64,000 nt of DNA from Pseudomonadota bacterium (GTDB taxonomy: Bacteria; Pseudomonadota; Alphaproteobacteria; Micropepsales; Micropepsaceae). Position numbers and translations under genes: made by a program. Under the pieces are notes generated by a model. The model was not told the DNA's origin. It made no database searches and was given only the letters and a program-made list of their open reading frames with translations. The stretch covers positions 47,410 to 111,409 of the forward strand of contig JAJZDZ010000009.1 in NCBI GenBank assembly GCA_021851325.1, given 5' to 3'. The first letter of the stretch is position 1. Every line of letters begins with the position of its first letter. Positions 1 to 9,196 of this stretch are shown in pieces.

Positions 1-1
1 T

Positions 2-58
2 CAGCAGACCAAGAACCTTCTGGTAAGCTACTCACCCAATGCACTTGGGTTCTTCTGA
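2..58 (+). CDS. Aldehyde dehydrogenase, C-terminal end only (partial)
   Basis: Only the last 18 codons lie in the window. The frame starting at base 2 reads through to a TGA at 56-58 and ends with QTKNLLVSYSPNALGFF. That is the characteristic C-terminus of the ExaC/AldB group of NAD-dependent aldehyde dehydrogenases, which oxidise acetaldehyde and related short aldehydes. The next gene is a DUF779 protein, the usual companion of this group, which supports the call. The catalytic Cys and Glu lie outside the window and cannot be checked. Confidence 0.75.
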   Translation, partial: QQTKNLLVSYSPNALGFF

Positions 59-66
59 GGTAAGCC

Positions 67-447
67 ATGGATGCTGGCCGTGTCAGTGCTACGGAAGCGG
101 CGTTGGAGCTGATCGCCGAGCTCGTGGGGCTGCACGGCCCACTCATGTTTCATCAATCGGGGGGCTGCTGCGATGGCAGCGCCCCGATGTGCCTGCGGCG
201 GGGTGAACTTGTGATCGGTGCGCAGGACGTTTACCTCGGCCAGATTGGTGGCCAGCCCTTTTACATGGGAGCTGCGCAGTTCGAGTACTGGCAGCACACC
301 TACCTGATCATCGATGTGGTCCCTGGCCGTGGCGGCATGTTCTCACTTGAGGGGCCACTCGGCAGGCGCTTCATCACCCGCTCGCGGCTGTACACTGAGG
401 ACGAGGAAGCCCTTTTGCCACCGGTCCACTACGGTCCGGTGGGGTGA
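67..447 (+). CDS. DUF779 family protein
   Basis: This 126-residue protein starts at an ATG with a GAGGT ribosome site 7 bases upstream, 8 bases after the aldehyde dehydrogenase stop. The pair is therefore almost surely co-transcribed. It has the family hallmark HQSGGCCDGSAPMC at about residues 29-42, a Cys/Ser/Gly-rich motif that could bind a metal or carry a reactive thiol. DUF779 proteins are commonly encoded beside ExaC/AldB-type aldehyde dehydrogenases, but their biochemical role is not established to my knowledge. Length is normal for the family. An imperfect GC dyad (418-442) overlaps the 3' end and may contribute to termination before the convergent ilvD. Confidence 0.85.
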   Translation: MDAGRVSATEAALELIAELVGLHGPLMFHQSGGCCDGSAPMCLRRGELVIGAQDVYLGQIGGQPFYMGAAQFEYWQHTYLIIDVVPGRGGMFSLEGPLGRRFITRSRLYTEDEEALLPPVHYGPVG

Positions 448-635
448 GCGTCCTCGCCTGTGGGTCAAGGGTGCTGTACGAAGGGCGCAGGCGACACGTC
501 GGGCCAGCTCTCCTCTGCGCTAAGCATTGGTCGCGGCAAGGGTGCGCCGGGCACTCCCGGTGCCGCTCACCCGCGAGAGCCATTGAGCAGAGAGCTGGGA
601 ATTACAGTTCTAAAAGCCTGGTACCTGCTGCCGCC

Positions 636-2486
636 TCAGCGCTGGCCGTTCTCTAAGTCCCTGACCGCACCTCTTGCCGCGCTGGTTGTAAACGCCGCGT
701 AGGCCTTGAGCGCCTGAGACACATGCCGCGTGCGCGCATCAGGCTTGAAGGCCTTGGTACCCTTGGCAAGCATTGCAGTGCGACGTCGGGTGAGAACTGC
801 CTCATCTACGTCAAGTTCGATCGAACGCTTCGGGATGTCGATGGCGATGGTGTCGCCATCTTCGACCAGACCGATCAGGCCGCCTTCTGCAGCTTCGGGC
901 GATATATGACCGATCGAGAGGCCCGAGGTGCCACCGGAGAAGCGTCCGTCGGTAATCAGCGCGCAATCTTTGCCCAGGCCCTTGGATTTCAGGTAGCTTG
1001 TGGGATAGAGCATTTCCTGCATTCCTGGTCCACCGCGTGGGCCCTCATAGCGGATTACCACGACATCGCCGGCCTTGATCTTCCCGGTGAGAATGGCGCT
1101 GACCGCCGTGTCCTGGCTTTCAAAGACCCGCGCAGGTCCGCGGAAAGTGAGGATGCGCTCATCCACGCCGGCGGTCTTCACAATGCAGCCGTCCGCGGCG
1201 AGATTGCCATAGAGCACGGCCAGTCCGCCGTCTTTGGAAAAGGCATGTGCCGCTTCCCGGATCACGCCTGCTTCACGATCCAGATCCAGCGTTTTCCAAC
1301 GATTGGCCTGGCTGAATGCCACCTGCGTGGGAATACCACCTGGTGCCGCTTTGTAGAACTCATGCACCGACGGGTTATTGGTGCGACGAACGTCCCAGCG
1401 CTGTAACGCCTCAGCCAGTGTCGCAGCATGAACCGTAGGGACGTCACTATGAATCAGGCCAGCACGCTCCAGCTCGCCAAGTATCGCCATGATACCACCG
1501 GCACGGTGCACGTCTTCCAGATGCACGTCTGATTTGGACGGGGCAACCTTGCACAGACAAGGAACGCGGCGCGAGAGGCGATCAATATCGGCCATGGTGA
1601 AATCTACCTGGCCTTCATGAGCGGCTGCCAGCAGGTGCAGTACCGTGTTGGTCGACCCACCCATGGCGATATCGAGACTCATTGCATTTTCAAATGCAGC
1701 AAAACTGGCGACACTGCGCGGCAGCACGCTGTGGTCGTCCTGTTCGTAATAGCGCCGGGTGTTGGCAACAATCAGGCGCCCGGCCTCGCGGAACAGCTTT
1801 TCGCGGTCAGCATGGGTCGCCAGCACTGATCCATTGCCGGGAAGCGACAGGCCGAGAGCTTCGGTTAGGCAGTTCATCGAATTGGCGGTGAACATGCCTG
1901 AACACGAGCCGCAAGTGGGGCAGGCTGAGCGCTCAATGACCTTGACTTCCTCGTCACTTATTTTTTCGTCAGCAGCTGCAACCATCGCATCGATAAGATC
2001 GAGTGCAACTTCTTTACCCTTGACCGTAATCTTGCCGGCTTCCATGGGCCCGCCAGATACGAATACCGCCGGAATGTTGAGGCGCAGTGCTGCCATCAGC
2101 ATGCCGGGCGTGATCTTGTCGCAGTTGGAAATACACACCATCGCATCCACGCAATGGGCGTTGCACATATATTCGACACTGTCGGCGATCAGCTCGCGCG
2201 AAGGCAAACTATAAAGCATGCCGTCATGGCCCATGGCGATGCCGTCATCGACCGCGATGGTGTTGAACTCGCGCCCGACCCCACCTGCAGCTTCAATTTC
2301 CCGGGCAACCAGCTGGCCAAGGTCCTTGAGATGGACATGTCCGGGCACAAACTGTGTGAAGGAATTGACCACGGCAATAATCGGTTTGCCGAAGTCCGCA
2401 TCCTTCATGCCGGTCGCACGCCACAATCCACGGGCGCCTGCCATGTTGCGGCCGTGGGTGGTGGTTCGAGATCTGTAAGTTGGCAC
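636..2486 (-). CDS. ilvD: Dihydroxy-acid dehydratase
   Basis: IlvD converts 2,3-dihydroxy-isovalerate and 2,3-dihydroxy-3-methylvalerate to the 2-keto acids in cytosolic valine and isoleucine synthesis. The start is a GTG at 2486, with AGGAG about 8 bases upstream and an N-terminus [13 protein letters not shown] that matches the family start. This gives 616 residues, the same length as the E. coli enzyme. The frame stays open for 69 more codons upstream, but that part does not resemble IlvD. Iron-sulfur cysteines are visible in [10 protein letters not shown] (C122) and [11 protein letters not shown] (C195). The protein follows the E. coli-type enzyme over its whole length, which makes the call secure. 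It is convergent with the DUF779 gene. Confidence 0.98.
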   Translation of the reverse strand: MPTYRSRTTTHGRNMAGARGLWRATGMKDADFGKPIIAVVNSFTQFVPGHVHLKDLGQLVAREIEAAGGVGREFNTIAVDDGIAMGHDGMLYSLPSRELIADSVEYMCNAHCVDAMVCISNCDKITPGMLMAALRLNIPAVFVSGGPMEAGKITVKGKEVALDLIDAMVAAADEKISDEEVKVIERSACPTCGSCSGMFTANSMNCLTEALGLSLPGNGSVLATHADREKLFREAGRLIVANTRRYYEQDDHSVLPRSVASFAAFENAMSLDIAMGGSTNTVLHLLAAAHEGQVDFTMADIDRLSRRVPCLCKVAPSKSDVHLEDVHRAGGIMAILGELERAGLIHSDVPTVHAATLAEALQRWDVRRTNNPSVHEFYKAAPGGIPTQVAFSQANRWKTLDLDREAGVIREAAHAFSKDGGLAVLYGNLAADGCIVKTAGVDERILTFRGPARVFESQDTAVSAILTGKIKAGDVVVIRYEGPRGGPGMQEMLYPTSYLKSKGLGKDCALITDGRFSGGTSGLSIGHISPEAAEGGLIGLVEDGDTIAIDIPKRSIELDVDEAVLTRRRTAMLAKGTKAFKPDARTRHVSQALKAYAAFTTSAARGAVRDLENGQR

Positions 2487-3018
2487 CGCGAAACTCCTAA
2501 GGCTGGACGCTGAGCGTGTTCTGGCAAATGGCAGGGTGTCGATACAAGAATTCTCCTGGCCGCAACAGCTATGCAGCATGCGATTGCCGGCGATGGCGAT
2601 GGCTTCAGCATGCCACGATCGCGCCACGCGCCTATCGCGAAAGCATCGGCGGAGGAAAATCACGGTGATATCTATAATAAAATTACGTAACAATGTAAAA
2701 GCAATGGAAAAAATTTATCTATATTCATTTGGCTCAAATAAAAATAAACAATAAATGGTGCTGTAATCGGAAAATGACATCAAATTACTTTTACGTCCAA
2801 GTTTATTTTAACAATAACAGCAGGTGTACTGGCCATCATTTGAGCTTGATATCCAAATTTGAATTATGTGGCATCATTCTGCGTGTGCCTGGGGCCGGAA
2901 GACCTGGCTGCTCTCGGCTCCCACGTCGCCGAAAGGCGAGGGCGCGCGTATCGTTGTCCTTGCGGGAGGGGGCTGCGATCTGGGGCTGGGTCTTGGCGCG
3001 TCATGCCAAGCGCCTCGA
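2487..3018. other. Intergenic region with an AT-rich patch
   Basis: These 532 bases separate ilvD from the next small gene. The first part is GC-rich and probably the ilvD leader. From about 2660 to 2880 the composition turns strongly AT-rich, with runs such as AAATAAAAATAAAC, unlike the surrounding DNA. Short open frames here have no recognisable protein character. I see no tRNA, repeat or transposase remnant. Confidence 0.6.
2671..2699 (-). promoter_or_regulatory. Candidate sigma-70 promoter for ilvD
   Basis: Read on the minus strand, a TTTACA -35 (2699-2694) and a TATAGA -10 (2676-2671) are separated by exactly 17 bases. They lie in a sharply AT-rich patch about 185 bases upstream of the ilvD GTG. 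The spacing is ideal and each hexamer differs from consensus at one or two positions. AT-rich DNA yields such matches easily, so this is a suggestion only. Confidence 0.35.
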
Positions 3019-3252
3019 TCAGCCCCGTGCAGACTGTTTGTCTTCTTCGTTCTCGGCGGTCAGAATTTCGAAAACACGGGCAGCCTTGCCGTTCAGGTTG
3101 TGCCCGGACTTGGCGAGCGCATCTGCCTCTCCCTCTGCCCACAATACCGCCTCTTCGACTTCCGCGAACGTGGGAGACAGCGCCAAGATCTCCATCAGCG
3201 TCGCATCGTCCACTTTCCCCACGAGATGGAGCAGCTCATCTTTGGTAATCAT
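3019..3252 (-). CDS. Small conserved-looking hypothetical protein (77 aa)
   Basis: This short acidic protein begins MITKDELLHLVGKVDD and has mostly helical character (EEAVLWAEGEADALAKSGH), with no signal peptide or membrane segment. Its composition looks like a real soluble protein and the ATG at 3252 has an ACAGG ribosome site. The pattern resembles short uncharacterised alphaproteobacterial proteins, but I recognise no named domain. It sits alone between ilvD and pncA with wide gaps on both sides. Function unknown. Confidence 0.6.
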   Translation of the reverse strand: MITKDELLHLVGKVDDATLMEILALSPTFAEVEEAVLWAEGEADALAKSGHNLNGKAARVFEILTAENEEDKQSARG

Positions 3253-3653
3253 GGGACCTGTCTTTCAGGGCAAAAGCCCGCGTCGCCAGCTCTTCCACCT
3301 TTGAGTTTCCTCTGAGGCGCTTGGGCCTGGCGATCGCGAGCCCTCCATCATGCATCTGCGGCAGAATTGGTACCTCGCATGGGCAGATCCCCATCCCGTA
3401 GGAACGGTTCACTACCGTACTTCTCCATTCTTGCCTCCGCATGAAGGCAGCTTCATGCTGATACACTGGTCGCTAGAGTTGTTGACCTGTCTCAAGTGGC
3501 TGCAAGCCAACGTGAATGTGCTATGTCATATGATGTCGATGGACGGTACGCCCAGCTTTGCAAAGCGTGACAGACCGTAGCGTCCTGCCTTACGTCGACA
3601 AATCAGCAGCAAAATATCCCAGGCCGGCCGGGAACTCCGAGCACAGGTGTGGT
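3253..3653. other. Intergenic region, no supported gene
   Basis: About 400 bases between the small hypothetical gene and the end of pncA. Short open frames exist on both strands, but none shows a ribosome site together with plausible protein composition. A TTGA-N6-TCAA dyad at 3482-3495 is the only notable motif. It matches the Fnr consensus at 8 of 10 positions, which is expected by chance. Confidence 0.5.
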
Positions 3654-4292
3654 TCAATCAATGTCATTGCAGCTCAGCATGCGCGCCCCGAGGCGGCGAA
3701 ATTCTGCCTCAGCCTCAGCACTGGAGCCGTTGACGTCGATGGGACGGCAGCAATCGTGCACCACAACCACTTCCATCCCATGGACTGAGGCGTCTTCGGC
3801 TGAATAACGGATGCAGAAGTCTAGAGCCAGACCGGCAAGAAATATCCGCGACAAGCCGCGCTCCTTGAGATAGCCGACGAGACCTGTGGGCGTAACGCGA
3901 TCATTCTCATAAAAGGTTGAATAAGAATCGATCCGGCGATCTGTACCTTTGCGAATGATTGCTGCGGCGTGGGGGATATGGAGCTGGGGATGAAAGTCCG
4001 CACCCGCGGACGATTGTATGCAATGCTCTGGCCATAGGGTCTGCGGACCGTAAGGCATCATGATCGTATCGTAGACTTTATGACCGGGATGGATCCGGGC
4101 AAACGAGGTGTGATCCGAAGGGTGCCAGTCCTGGGTGAGGATGACATGAGTAAATGATCGGGCCAGATGATTGATCGGCGCCACGACATGGTCTGCGTCC
4201 GGTACGGCGAGGCTGCCACCTGCGCAGAAATCGCGTTGTACATCTACCACAATCAGTACGTCTCGGAGGGTGGGAATAAGCTTGGGGCTCAT
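3654..4292 (-). CDS. pncA: Nicotinamidase
   Basis: This 212-residue cytosolic enzyme hydrolyses nicotinamide to nicotinate and ammonia. The isochorismatase-fold catalytic triad is visible: D17 (VVDVQRDFC), K115 (IRKGTD) and C160 (LALDFC). The metal-binding stretch DWHPSDHTSF supplies D55, H57 and H61. The length is typical of bacterial PncA. Its ATG overlaps the pncB stop as ATGA, so the two are translationally coupled and work in sequence: PncA makes nicotinate and PncB turns it into nicotinate mononucleotide. No key residue is missing. Confidence 0.95.
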   Translation of the reverse strand: MSPKLIPTLRDVLIVVDVQRDFCAGGSLAVPDADHVVAPINHLARSFTHVILTQDWHPSDHTSFARIHPGHKVYDTIMMPYGPQTLWPEHCIQSSAGADFHPQLHIPHAAAIIRKGTDRRIDSYSTFYENDRVTPTGLVGYLKERGLSRIFLAGLALDFCIRYSAEDASVHGMEVVVVHDCCRPIDVNGSSAEAEAEFRRLGARMLSCNDID

Positions 4293-5647
4293 TTTGATGC
4301 TCCCCGTGGCCCGGTCAGATGCTGATCGAAGGCGGTGGCGAGGGTACGCAGAGTATCGCTAATCGTGACAGGGTAGGGCGCCGCCGGCTCAAGCTCGCGC
4401 AGGGCAGGAGGAAGCCGACGCAGTTCAGAGGCAGCGTGCGCACGGGCTGTTTCAAGCGTTGCATGAGGGCCGAGCCGTGAACCCTGCCGCATCACACAGT
4501 CAAGCAGGGGGACGCCCTCCTGGCGGTCGTCTTCCAGGGAAATGATGTCGCCTGTCATGCGTTCGCCCACTGCATAGCGACGCCAAACCTGCTTTCGTCC
4601 GGGCAAGGTCTCTTTGCCAGGTGAGCGCTTGCGGCGAGGAAGTCCGGCATATTCCTGAAGCTTATAGGCGCAATCGAGCGCTGGCGCGTCCGATGAGGTC
4701 GTCAGAGCGGTACCTATACCAAAGCCGCTGATCGGTGCGCCGGCCTTTGCCGCCGCGCGAAGATCACGCTCATCAAGACCTCCGCTGACAAAGATGGTCA
4801 CGCTTTCAAGGCCGCCCACATCGAGAATCCTGCGGACCTGTTGCGACTGCGCTATGATATCGCCACTGTCGATGCGGACGCCATGGATGTGAATGCCTTC
4901 CGCGCTCAGCCTGGGAGCCAGAGCAACGATCTTTTCTGCGGCTCCTTCAGTGTCATAGGTGTCAATGAGCAGGATCACGTTCCTGGGACGCGAGCGGGCA
5001 AAAGCCGCAAATGCATCTTCTTCGTTGACGAAGGCCTGAATAAAAGAGTGAGCCATGGTGCCGTAGGTGGGGATACCATAGATCTTCTGGGCGGCGAGCG
5101 TTGCGGTTCCTGAAAACCCGACGAGGTAGCTTGCCCTAGCCGCCAGAAGTCCGGCCTCCGCGCCGTGGGCTCGGCGCAGACCGAAATCTACGAGCGTTTT
5201 TCCTGGTGCAGCCAGCACCATGCGGGCAGCCTTTGAGGCAATCATGGACTGAAAATGCAGTATGTTGATGATCCTTGTCTCAACAAGCTGGGCCTCCATC
5301 AGCGGGGCAGTTACCCGCAGGATCGGTTCCTGGGCAAAGAACAGCGTGCCTTCCGCCATGGCATGGACGTCGCCAGTGAAATGGAACGCCGCCAAGTAAT
5401 CGAGAAAGTCTTTGCTGAAGTCGCCTCTTTCGGCGAGCCACTCGAGCTCGCCCTGGGAAAACCGCAGGACTTGGAGGTACTCGAGAACCTGCTCGAGCCC
5501 CGCCGCCACGAGAAAGCTGCGTTGCGGCGGCAGCTGACGTACAAAGAATTCAAATACCGCAGTCTTGTTCATGCTGTGCTCCAGATAGGCCTGAAGCATG
5601 TTCAACTGATAGAAATCCGTGAGCAGCGGGGTGGAACGAAGATCCAT
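4289..5647 (-). CDS. pncB: Nicotinate phosphoribosyltransferase
   Basis: PncB joins nicotinate and PRPP to give nicotinate mononucleotide, with ATP hydrolysis, in the Preiss-Handler route to NAD. The 452-residue protein opens with LLTDFYQLNMLQAYL, the family N-terminal signature. YGTMAHSFIQAF near residue 200 carries the His that is phosphorylated in this family (H200). The phosphoribosyl-binding half holds HGVRIDSGD and FVSGGLDE. It is the first gene of a two-gene operon with pncA. The PRPP synthetase paralogue at 7871-8917 could supply its substrate. Confidence 0.95.
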   Translation of the reverse strand: MDLRSTPLLTDFYQLNMLQAYLEHSMNKTAVFEFFVRQLPPQRSFLVAAGLEQVLEYLQVLRFSQGELEWLAERGDFSKDFLDYLAAFHFTGDVHAMAEGTLFFAQEPILRVTAPLMEAQLVETRIINILHFQSMIASKAARMVLAAPGKTLVDFGLRRAHGAEAGLLAARASYLVGFSGTATLAAQKIYGIPTYGTMAHSFIQAFVNEEDAFAAFARSRPRNVILLIDTYDTEGAAEKIVALAPRLSAEGIHIHGVRIDSGDIIAQSQQVRRILDVGGLESVTIFVSGGLDERDLRAAAKAGAPISGFGIGTALTTSSDAPALDCAYKLQEYAGLPRRKRSPGKETLPGRKQVWRRYAVGERMTGDIISLEDDRQEGVPLLDCVMRQGSRLGPHATLETARAHAASELRRLPPALRELEPAAPYPVTISDTLRTLATAFDQHLTGPRGASK

Positions 5648-5767
5648 GTCGAAATCCGGGTGTGCGCCACTGCATGCTTGATGGTCTTGCGGACAGGTTG
5701 CTGATGTGAATCAAGGCCCCGGGCCGGGCTTCACGCCACCCTTGGACTGTTTCGAGGACGCAGGGTC

Positions 5768-6754
5768 ATGGCACGGCTCGCTTTTGTCGGTGACGTGATG
5801 CTGGGGCGGTTGGTGAACGCGCGTCTTAGGGCAGGATTGAAGCCAGCGCAGTGCTGGGGCGACGTGGGTCCGCTGCTGCAGGCCACCGACGGGGTGATCG
5901 CCAATCTTGAATGTGCGCTTACGACCAGTCGCGCGCGCTGGTTGAGGACACCCAAAGCCTTCCACTTTCGGGCAGATCCCAAGGCCGTCGACGTGCTGAA
6001 GGCTGGAAACATTCGCGCTGTCTGCCTCGCCAATAATCACATCCTCGATTTTGAAGTGACTGGGCTCAGCGATACCCTGAAAAATCTTGATCAGGCAGGC
6101 ATCGCCCACGCCGGGGCCGGAATTGACCTCACCGCGGCCCATGCCGCTGCCCGCTTCTCCTGTGCAGACCTAAAGATCGCCCTTCTTGCCGTCACCGATA
6201 ACGAACCCGGCTTTGCCGCCGGGGTTGCAAGCCCGGGGACGGCCCATCTCGAACTCGGCACGGGGGAAGCAGAGCTTTGGCCAACTGCGGAAGAAATCAA
6301 GGCTTTGCGTAAGAATGGCGCCGAACTGATCGTTCTGTCTTCGCATCTTGGACCGAACATGGTGGAGGAGCCCTCGGCACAAATCCGCAGCTATCGCCAT
6401 GCCTGCGTTGGTCGCGGCGTCGACGTTGTCCATGGTCACTCTGCGCATATCGTCCAGGGCATCGAGCGGCAGGGCAAGGCCCTCATCCTCCATGATACCG
6501 GCGATATCCTTGATGACTATGCGGTTGATCCGGTCCACCGGAACGACTGGTCCTTTGTCTTTTTCCTCGAGCTCGAACGTAACCTTATCCGTCGCATTAC
6601 CCTTTGTCCGGTAGAGCTGGTGCTGGCGCAGGTACGACGGGCTCCGGCCAGCGCCGCTGATGCGATCTGCACGCGGATGCTGACGCTATGCGCCCGCCTG
6701 GGCACGAGGCTGACGCGAGTCCCGGAGGGGCTGGATCTGATTCTTGCGAGCTGA
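5768..6754 (+). CDS. CapA-family metallophosphatase-like protein
   Basis: This 328-residue protein begins ARLAFVGDVMLGR, followed by NLECALT and ANNHILDFE, which are the metal-binding motifs of the PGA_cap/CapA calcineurin-like fold. HGHSAHIVQG near residue 223 is a further conserved His motif. There is no signal peptide or membrane anchor, unlike CapA of Bacillus capsule systems, and no other capsule genes are nearby, so a role in polyglutamate synthesis is unlikely. It is divergent from pncB (120 bases apart) and followed by an APH-like gene on the same strand 86 bases on. The family call is firm and the substrate unknown. Confidence 0.85.
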   Translation: MARLAFVGDVMLGRLVNARLRAGLKPAQCWGDVGPLLQATDGVIANLECALTTSRARWLRTPKAFHFRADPKAVDVLKAGNIRAVCLANNHILDFEVTGLSDTLKNLDQAGIAHAGAGIDLTAAHAAARFSCADLKIALLAVTDNEPGFAAGVASPGTAHLELGTGEAELWPTAEEIKALRKNGAELIVLSSHLGPNMVEEPSAQIRSYRHACVGRGVDVVHGHSAHIVQGIERQGKALILHDTGDILDDYAVDPVHRNDWSFVFFLELERNLIRRITLCPVELVLAQVRRAPASAADAICTRMLTLCARLGTRLTRVPEGLDLILAS

Positions 6755-6840
6755 AGCATGAACCACCCCGATAGCGCCCACAGGTGGAGTCAACACGCAA
6801 AGGTTCGTGGCAGACGTGGGCGGTTGCCGGGGCGGTGTGA

Positions 6841-8013
6841 ATGACGGCAAGAGAGGCGACACCTGCAGACAGCCTCGCGGCCAAGATCCGCTTCTTGCGT
6901 CAAGCCGGCGTTCTGGGTGCACGAGGCGTGACGGTCGACTGCAAGGAGACCCATATGTCCTGTGTCTTCCTTACCAAGGACAGGGCCTTCAAGCTCAAAA
7001 AACCGATCAAGCTGCCGTATTTGGACTTTTCAACCCTGGCGCGGCGTGAGCGGGTATGCCGGGCCGAACTCGAGATCAATCGCCGGCTGGCCACAGATGT
7101 CTATCTGGGGCTTGTTCCGGTGACCCGAAGCGAACATGGTTTGGAAATCGCAGGGGCAGGTGAAGTAGTTGAGTGGCTGATCGAGATGCGCCGTCTTGAT
7201 GAGACGCGCATGCTCGACCGGGCCATCATCGATGGCTGGATCGGGGAGGCCGACATCGCCCGGCTAAGCCGGCGTCTGGTTCAATTCTACCGTCACGCGC
7301 GGCGCAGTTACCTCTCGGCGGAAGCCTCGATCGAGAGGTGGCGGCAGGAAATTTCTGATAATTACGCGGTGCTGCGCAATCAGCAGTTTGGTCTGCCTCC
7401 AGCAATTCCGGCAAGGCTTTTCCATATCCAGAGACGCTTTGTGGAAGCCCAGCGAGCGCTTTTTGCCCAGCTTATCTGCGCGCATAGACTGGTAGATGGC
7501 CATGGCGATCTGCGTCCGGAGCATATCTGGCTTGGTACACCTATCTGGATCATCGACGCGCTGGAGTTTGATCCCCGTCTGCGCCGCCTCGACCCCTTCG
7601 ATGAAGTGGCCTATCTGAGCGTCGAATGCGAACGGCTAGGTGCAGGCTGGATCGGTGAACGGATTCGCGCAGCGATGTTTGAGGCCCTCGGTGATGGACC
7701 GAGCGAGCAGCTGTTTACGTTTTATCGGTGCTATCGCGCAACGCTACGGGCACGTCTTGCCGTGGCACATCTGCTGACGCCTGAGGTGCGGACGCCCCAT
7801 AAATGGAGACCATTGGCACTCAGCTACCTGAAGCTGGCGCTGGCCGATGGGTTTCGTCTAGAGCAAAGCCTCAGAATACCAGGAGGTCCTCGGTTGCTCC
7901 GCCCTGATGCAGCCGGCAAATCGCTTCGCCCAAGAGGGGCGCGCAGGGCAGCACGTCGAGCTTGGCCGCAACCCGCGCATCTTCGAGGCGCGAGGGTGGT
8001 ACCGCGTCAGTAA
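6841..8013 (+). CDS. APH-fold kinase-like protein (COG2187 type), C-terminal tail antisense to prs
   Basis: The 390-residue frame shows the phosphotransferase core: FKLKKPIKLPYLDFSTL (ATP-binding Lys region), DGHGDLRPEHIWL (catalytic loop HGD) and IDALEFDPRLRRLDPFDE (metal-binding Asp region). As I recall the COG2187 family, the segment KIRFLRQ...ETHMSCVFLT belongs to it, so I keep the ATG at 6841, although ATG 6955 has a stronger AAGGAG site. The fused C-terminal AAA kinase domain of some homologues is absent. The last 48 or so residues are Arg/Pro-rich and read antisense to the convergent prs gene, so the functional protein probably ends near residue 342. Substrate unknown. Confidence 0.8.
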   Translation: MTAREATPADSLAAKIRFLRQAGVLGARGVTVDCKETHMSCVFLTKDRAFKLKKPIKLPYLDFSTLARRERVCRAELEINRRLATDVYLGLVPVTRSEHGLEIAGAGEVVEWLIEMRRLDETRMLDRAIIDGWIGEADIARLSRRLVQFYRHARRSYLSAEASIERWRQEISDNYAVLRNQQFGLPPAIPARLFHIQRRFVEAQRALFAQLICAHRLVDGHGDLRPEHIWLGTPIWIIDALEFDPRLRRLDPFDEVAYLSVECERLGAGWIGERIRAAMFEALGDGPSEQLFTFYRCYRATLRARLAVAHLLTPEVRTPHKWRPLALSYLKLALADGFRLEQSLRIPGGPRLLRPDAAGKSLRPRGARRAARRAWPQPAHLRGARVVPRQ

Positions 8014-8917
8014 TGACTATGCGGTCGATGGCCGGATCTGCCAGTGCCTCCTGAGCGCCGGTCATGAAGAGGGCGTGCGTGACCAGGGCAACGACACGCC
8101 TGGCACCAGCGGCGCGCGCCGCCCGGGCAGCGCGCTGGAGTGTACCGCCAGTACTCAGCAGATCGTCGATGACAAGGGCGGTGGCGTCTTTTACCTCACC
8201 GACCAGAAGAGTACCGCTGACCACGCCACTGCTGCGATGTTTGTCGACGAAGCCCTTGCCCACCGGCTGACCGCTTGCGCCTTCAAGGGCCTCGCGGAAC
8301 AGTTCGGCCCGTTTGACGCCGCCTGGATCCGGCGAGATCACGCACAAGGGGCTCGGTTTCAGCTCCAATGCGTATTCGACGAAGAGCGGGATGGCGGTGA
8401 GCGCTACCGTCGGGCGTCGAAAGGCATTCTCGAACGCGGCGGGATTGTGCACATCGAGACTGAGAACGAGATCTGCGCCGGCGGCTTCAAGCAGAGTACC
8501 AACGTAGCGGCTGGTTAGTGGATCGTTGGCTTTGGTGCGACGGTCCTTCCGGGCATAGCAGAGATAAGGCACAACTGCCGTGACGCAGGTGGCACCGGCG
8601 TCCTTGAGGGTGTTGATGAAAAACAGGAGCCGACAGAGCTTGTCGTTGGCACTTTGACCGGGCTCGCCATAAAGGCTGTGCAGGACATAGACGTTGCGCC
8701 CGCGCACCGGGGTAAGGGGACGAACCTTATGCTCGCCATCTTCGAATTCGCGTTCTTCCAATTGCGCCAGCTCGATGCCAAGGACGCGGGCGACGGCCTC
8801 GGCAATGGTGCGACTGCTCCCGAGCGCGAACAGCGGCAGATGTTCGGTCTTGAGGCCGTGGCCGCGCGTCCGGCTTGGCGACCAGAGGCTGAATTGAGCG
8901 GACGAGGCAAGCGACAT
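7871..8917 (-). CDS. Ribose-phosphate pyrophosphokinase family protein (PRPP synthetase paralogue)
   Basis: The enzyme makes PRPP from ribose 5-phosphate and ATP. The 348-residue sequence shows the N-terminal half (FALGSSRTIAEAVA, EREFEDGE), the ATP/Mg region with LDVHNPAAFENAF, and the PRPP loop VIDDLLSTGGTL. These motifs are recognisable but divergent from housekeeping Prs (for example LDVHNPAAFENA for LDLHADQIQGFF). It therefore looks like the second, Prs-like paralogue that many proteobacteria carry beside nucleotide-salvage genes. An N-terminal extension of about 25 residues precedes the domain. It is convergent with, and overlaps, the APH-like gene. Proximity to pncB suggests PRPP supply for NAD salvage. 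Confidence 0.85.
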   Translation of the reverse strand: MSLASSAQFSLWSPSRTRGHGLKTEHLPLFALGSSRTIAEAVARVLGIELAQLEEREFEDGEHKVRPLTPVRGRNVYVLHSLYGEPGQSANDKLCRLLFFINTLKDAGATCVTAVVPYLCYARKDRRTKANDPLTSRYVGTLLEAAGADLVLSLDVHNPAAFENAFRRPTVALTAIPLFVEYALELKPSPLCVISPDPGGVKRAELFREALEGASGQPVGKGFVDKHRSSGVVSGTLLVGEVKDATALVIDDLLSTGGTLQRAARAARAAGARRVVALVTHALFMTGAQEALADPAIDRIVITDAVPPSRLEDARVAAKLDVLPCAPLLGEAICRLHQGGATEDLLVF

Positions 8918-9196
8918 CGAGTCTGGCTTTCCGGAGCATCCATGGGCGGACCCAAGCGTGAAACTCCGGTCAAAAAAGGTCTTGACCTGGATCAGCGTGG
9001 GTTATCCAGGAAGCGGGAAAACGCGGCCGCAGCGATGGTGGTGGCGCTCAAAGTCGTGAGTGCGTGCCTGTCTTGCTGTTGCGTGGCTATGGGCTTCGGG
9101 ACCGTAGGGGTATGCGGGTGTGGTCAGGAGGCGTGATGCGACCCGAAGGGGTGTGCCCCTCAGGCCGCGGATCACGGTACACGCGCGTGCGGTCGC

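Noticed and set aside
2487..2693. N-terminal extension of ilvD by 69 codons
   Set aside because: The extra part is AT-rich at its start, unlike any IlvD N-terminus, and the GTG at 2486 has a good AGGAG and gives the family length of 616.
3482..3495. TTGA-N6-TCAA site as an Fnr box
   Set aside because: Matches only 8 of 10 positions, which is expected roughly 25 times in 64 kb by chance, and is far from any start codon.
6955..8013. Shorter start of the APH-like protein at ATG 6955
   Set aside because: It has a good AAGGAG site, but the upstream residues include the family motif ETHMS-FLT with its preceding helix, so the longer start at 6841 is more likely.
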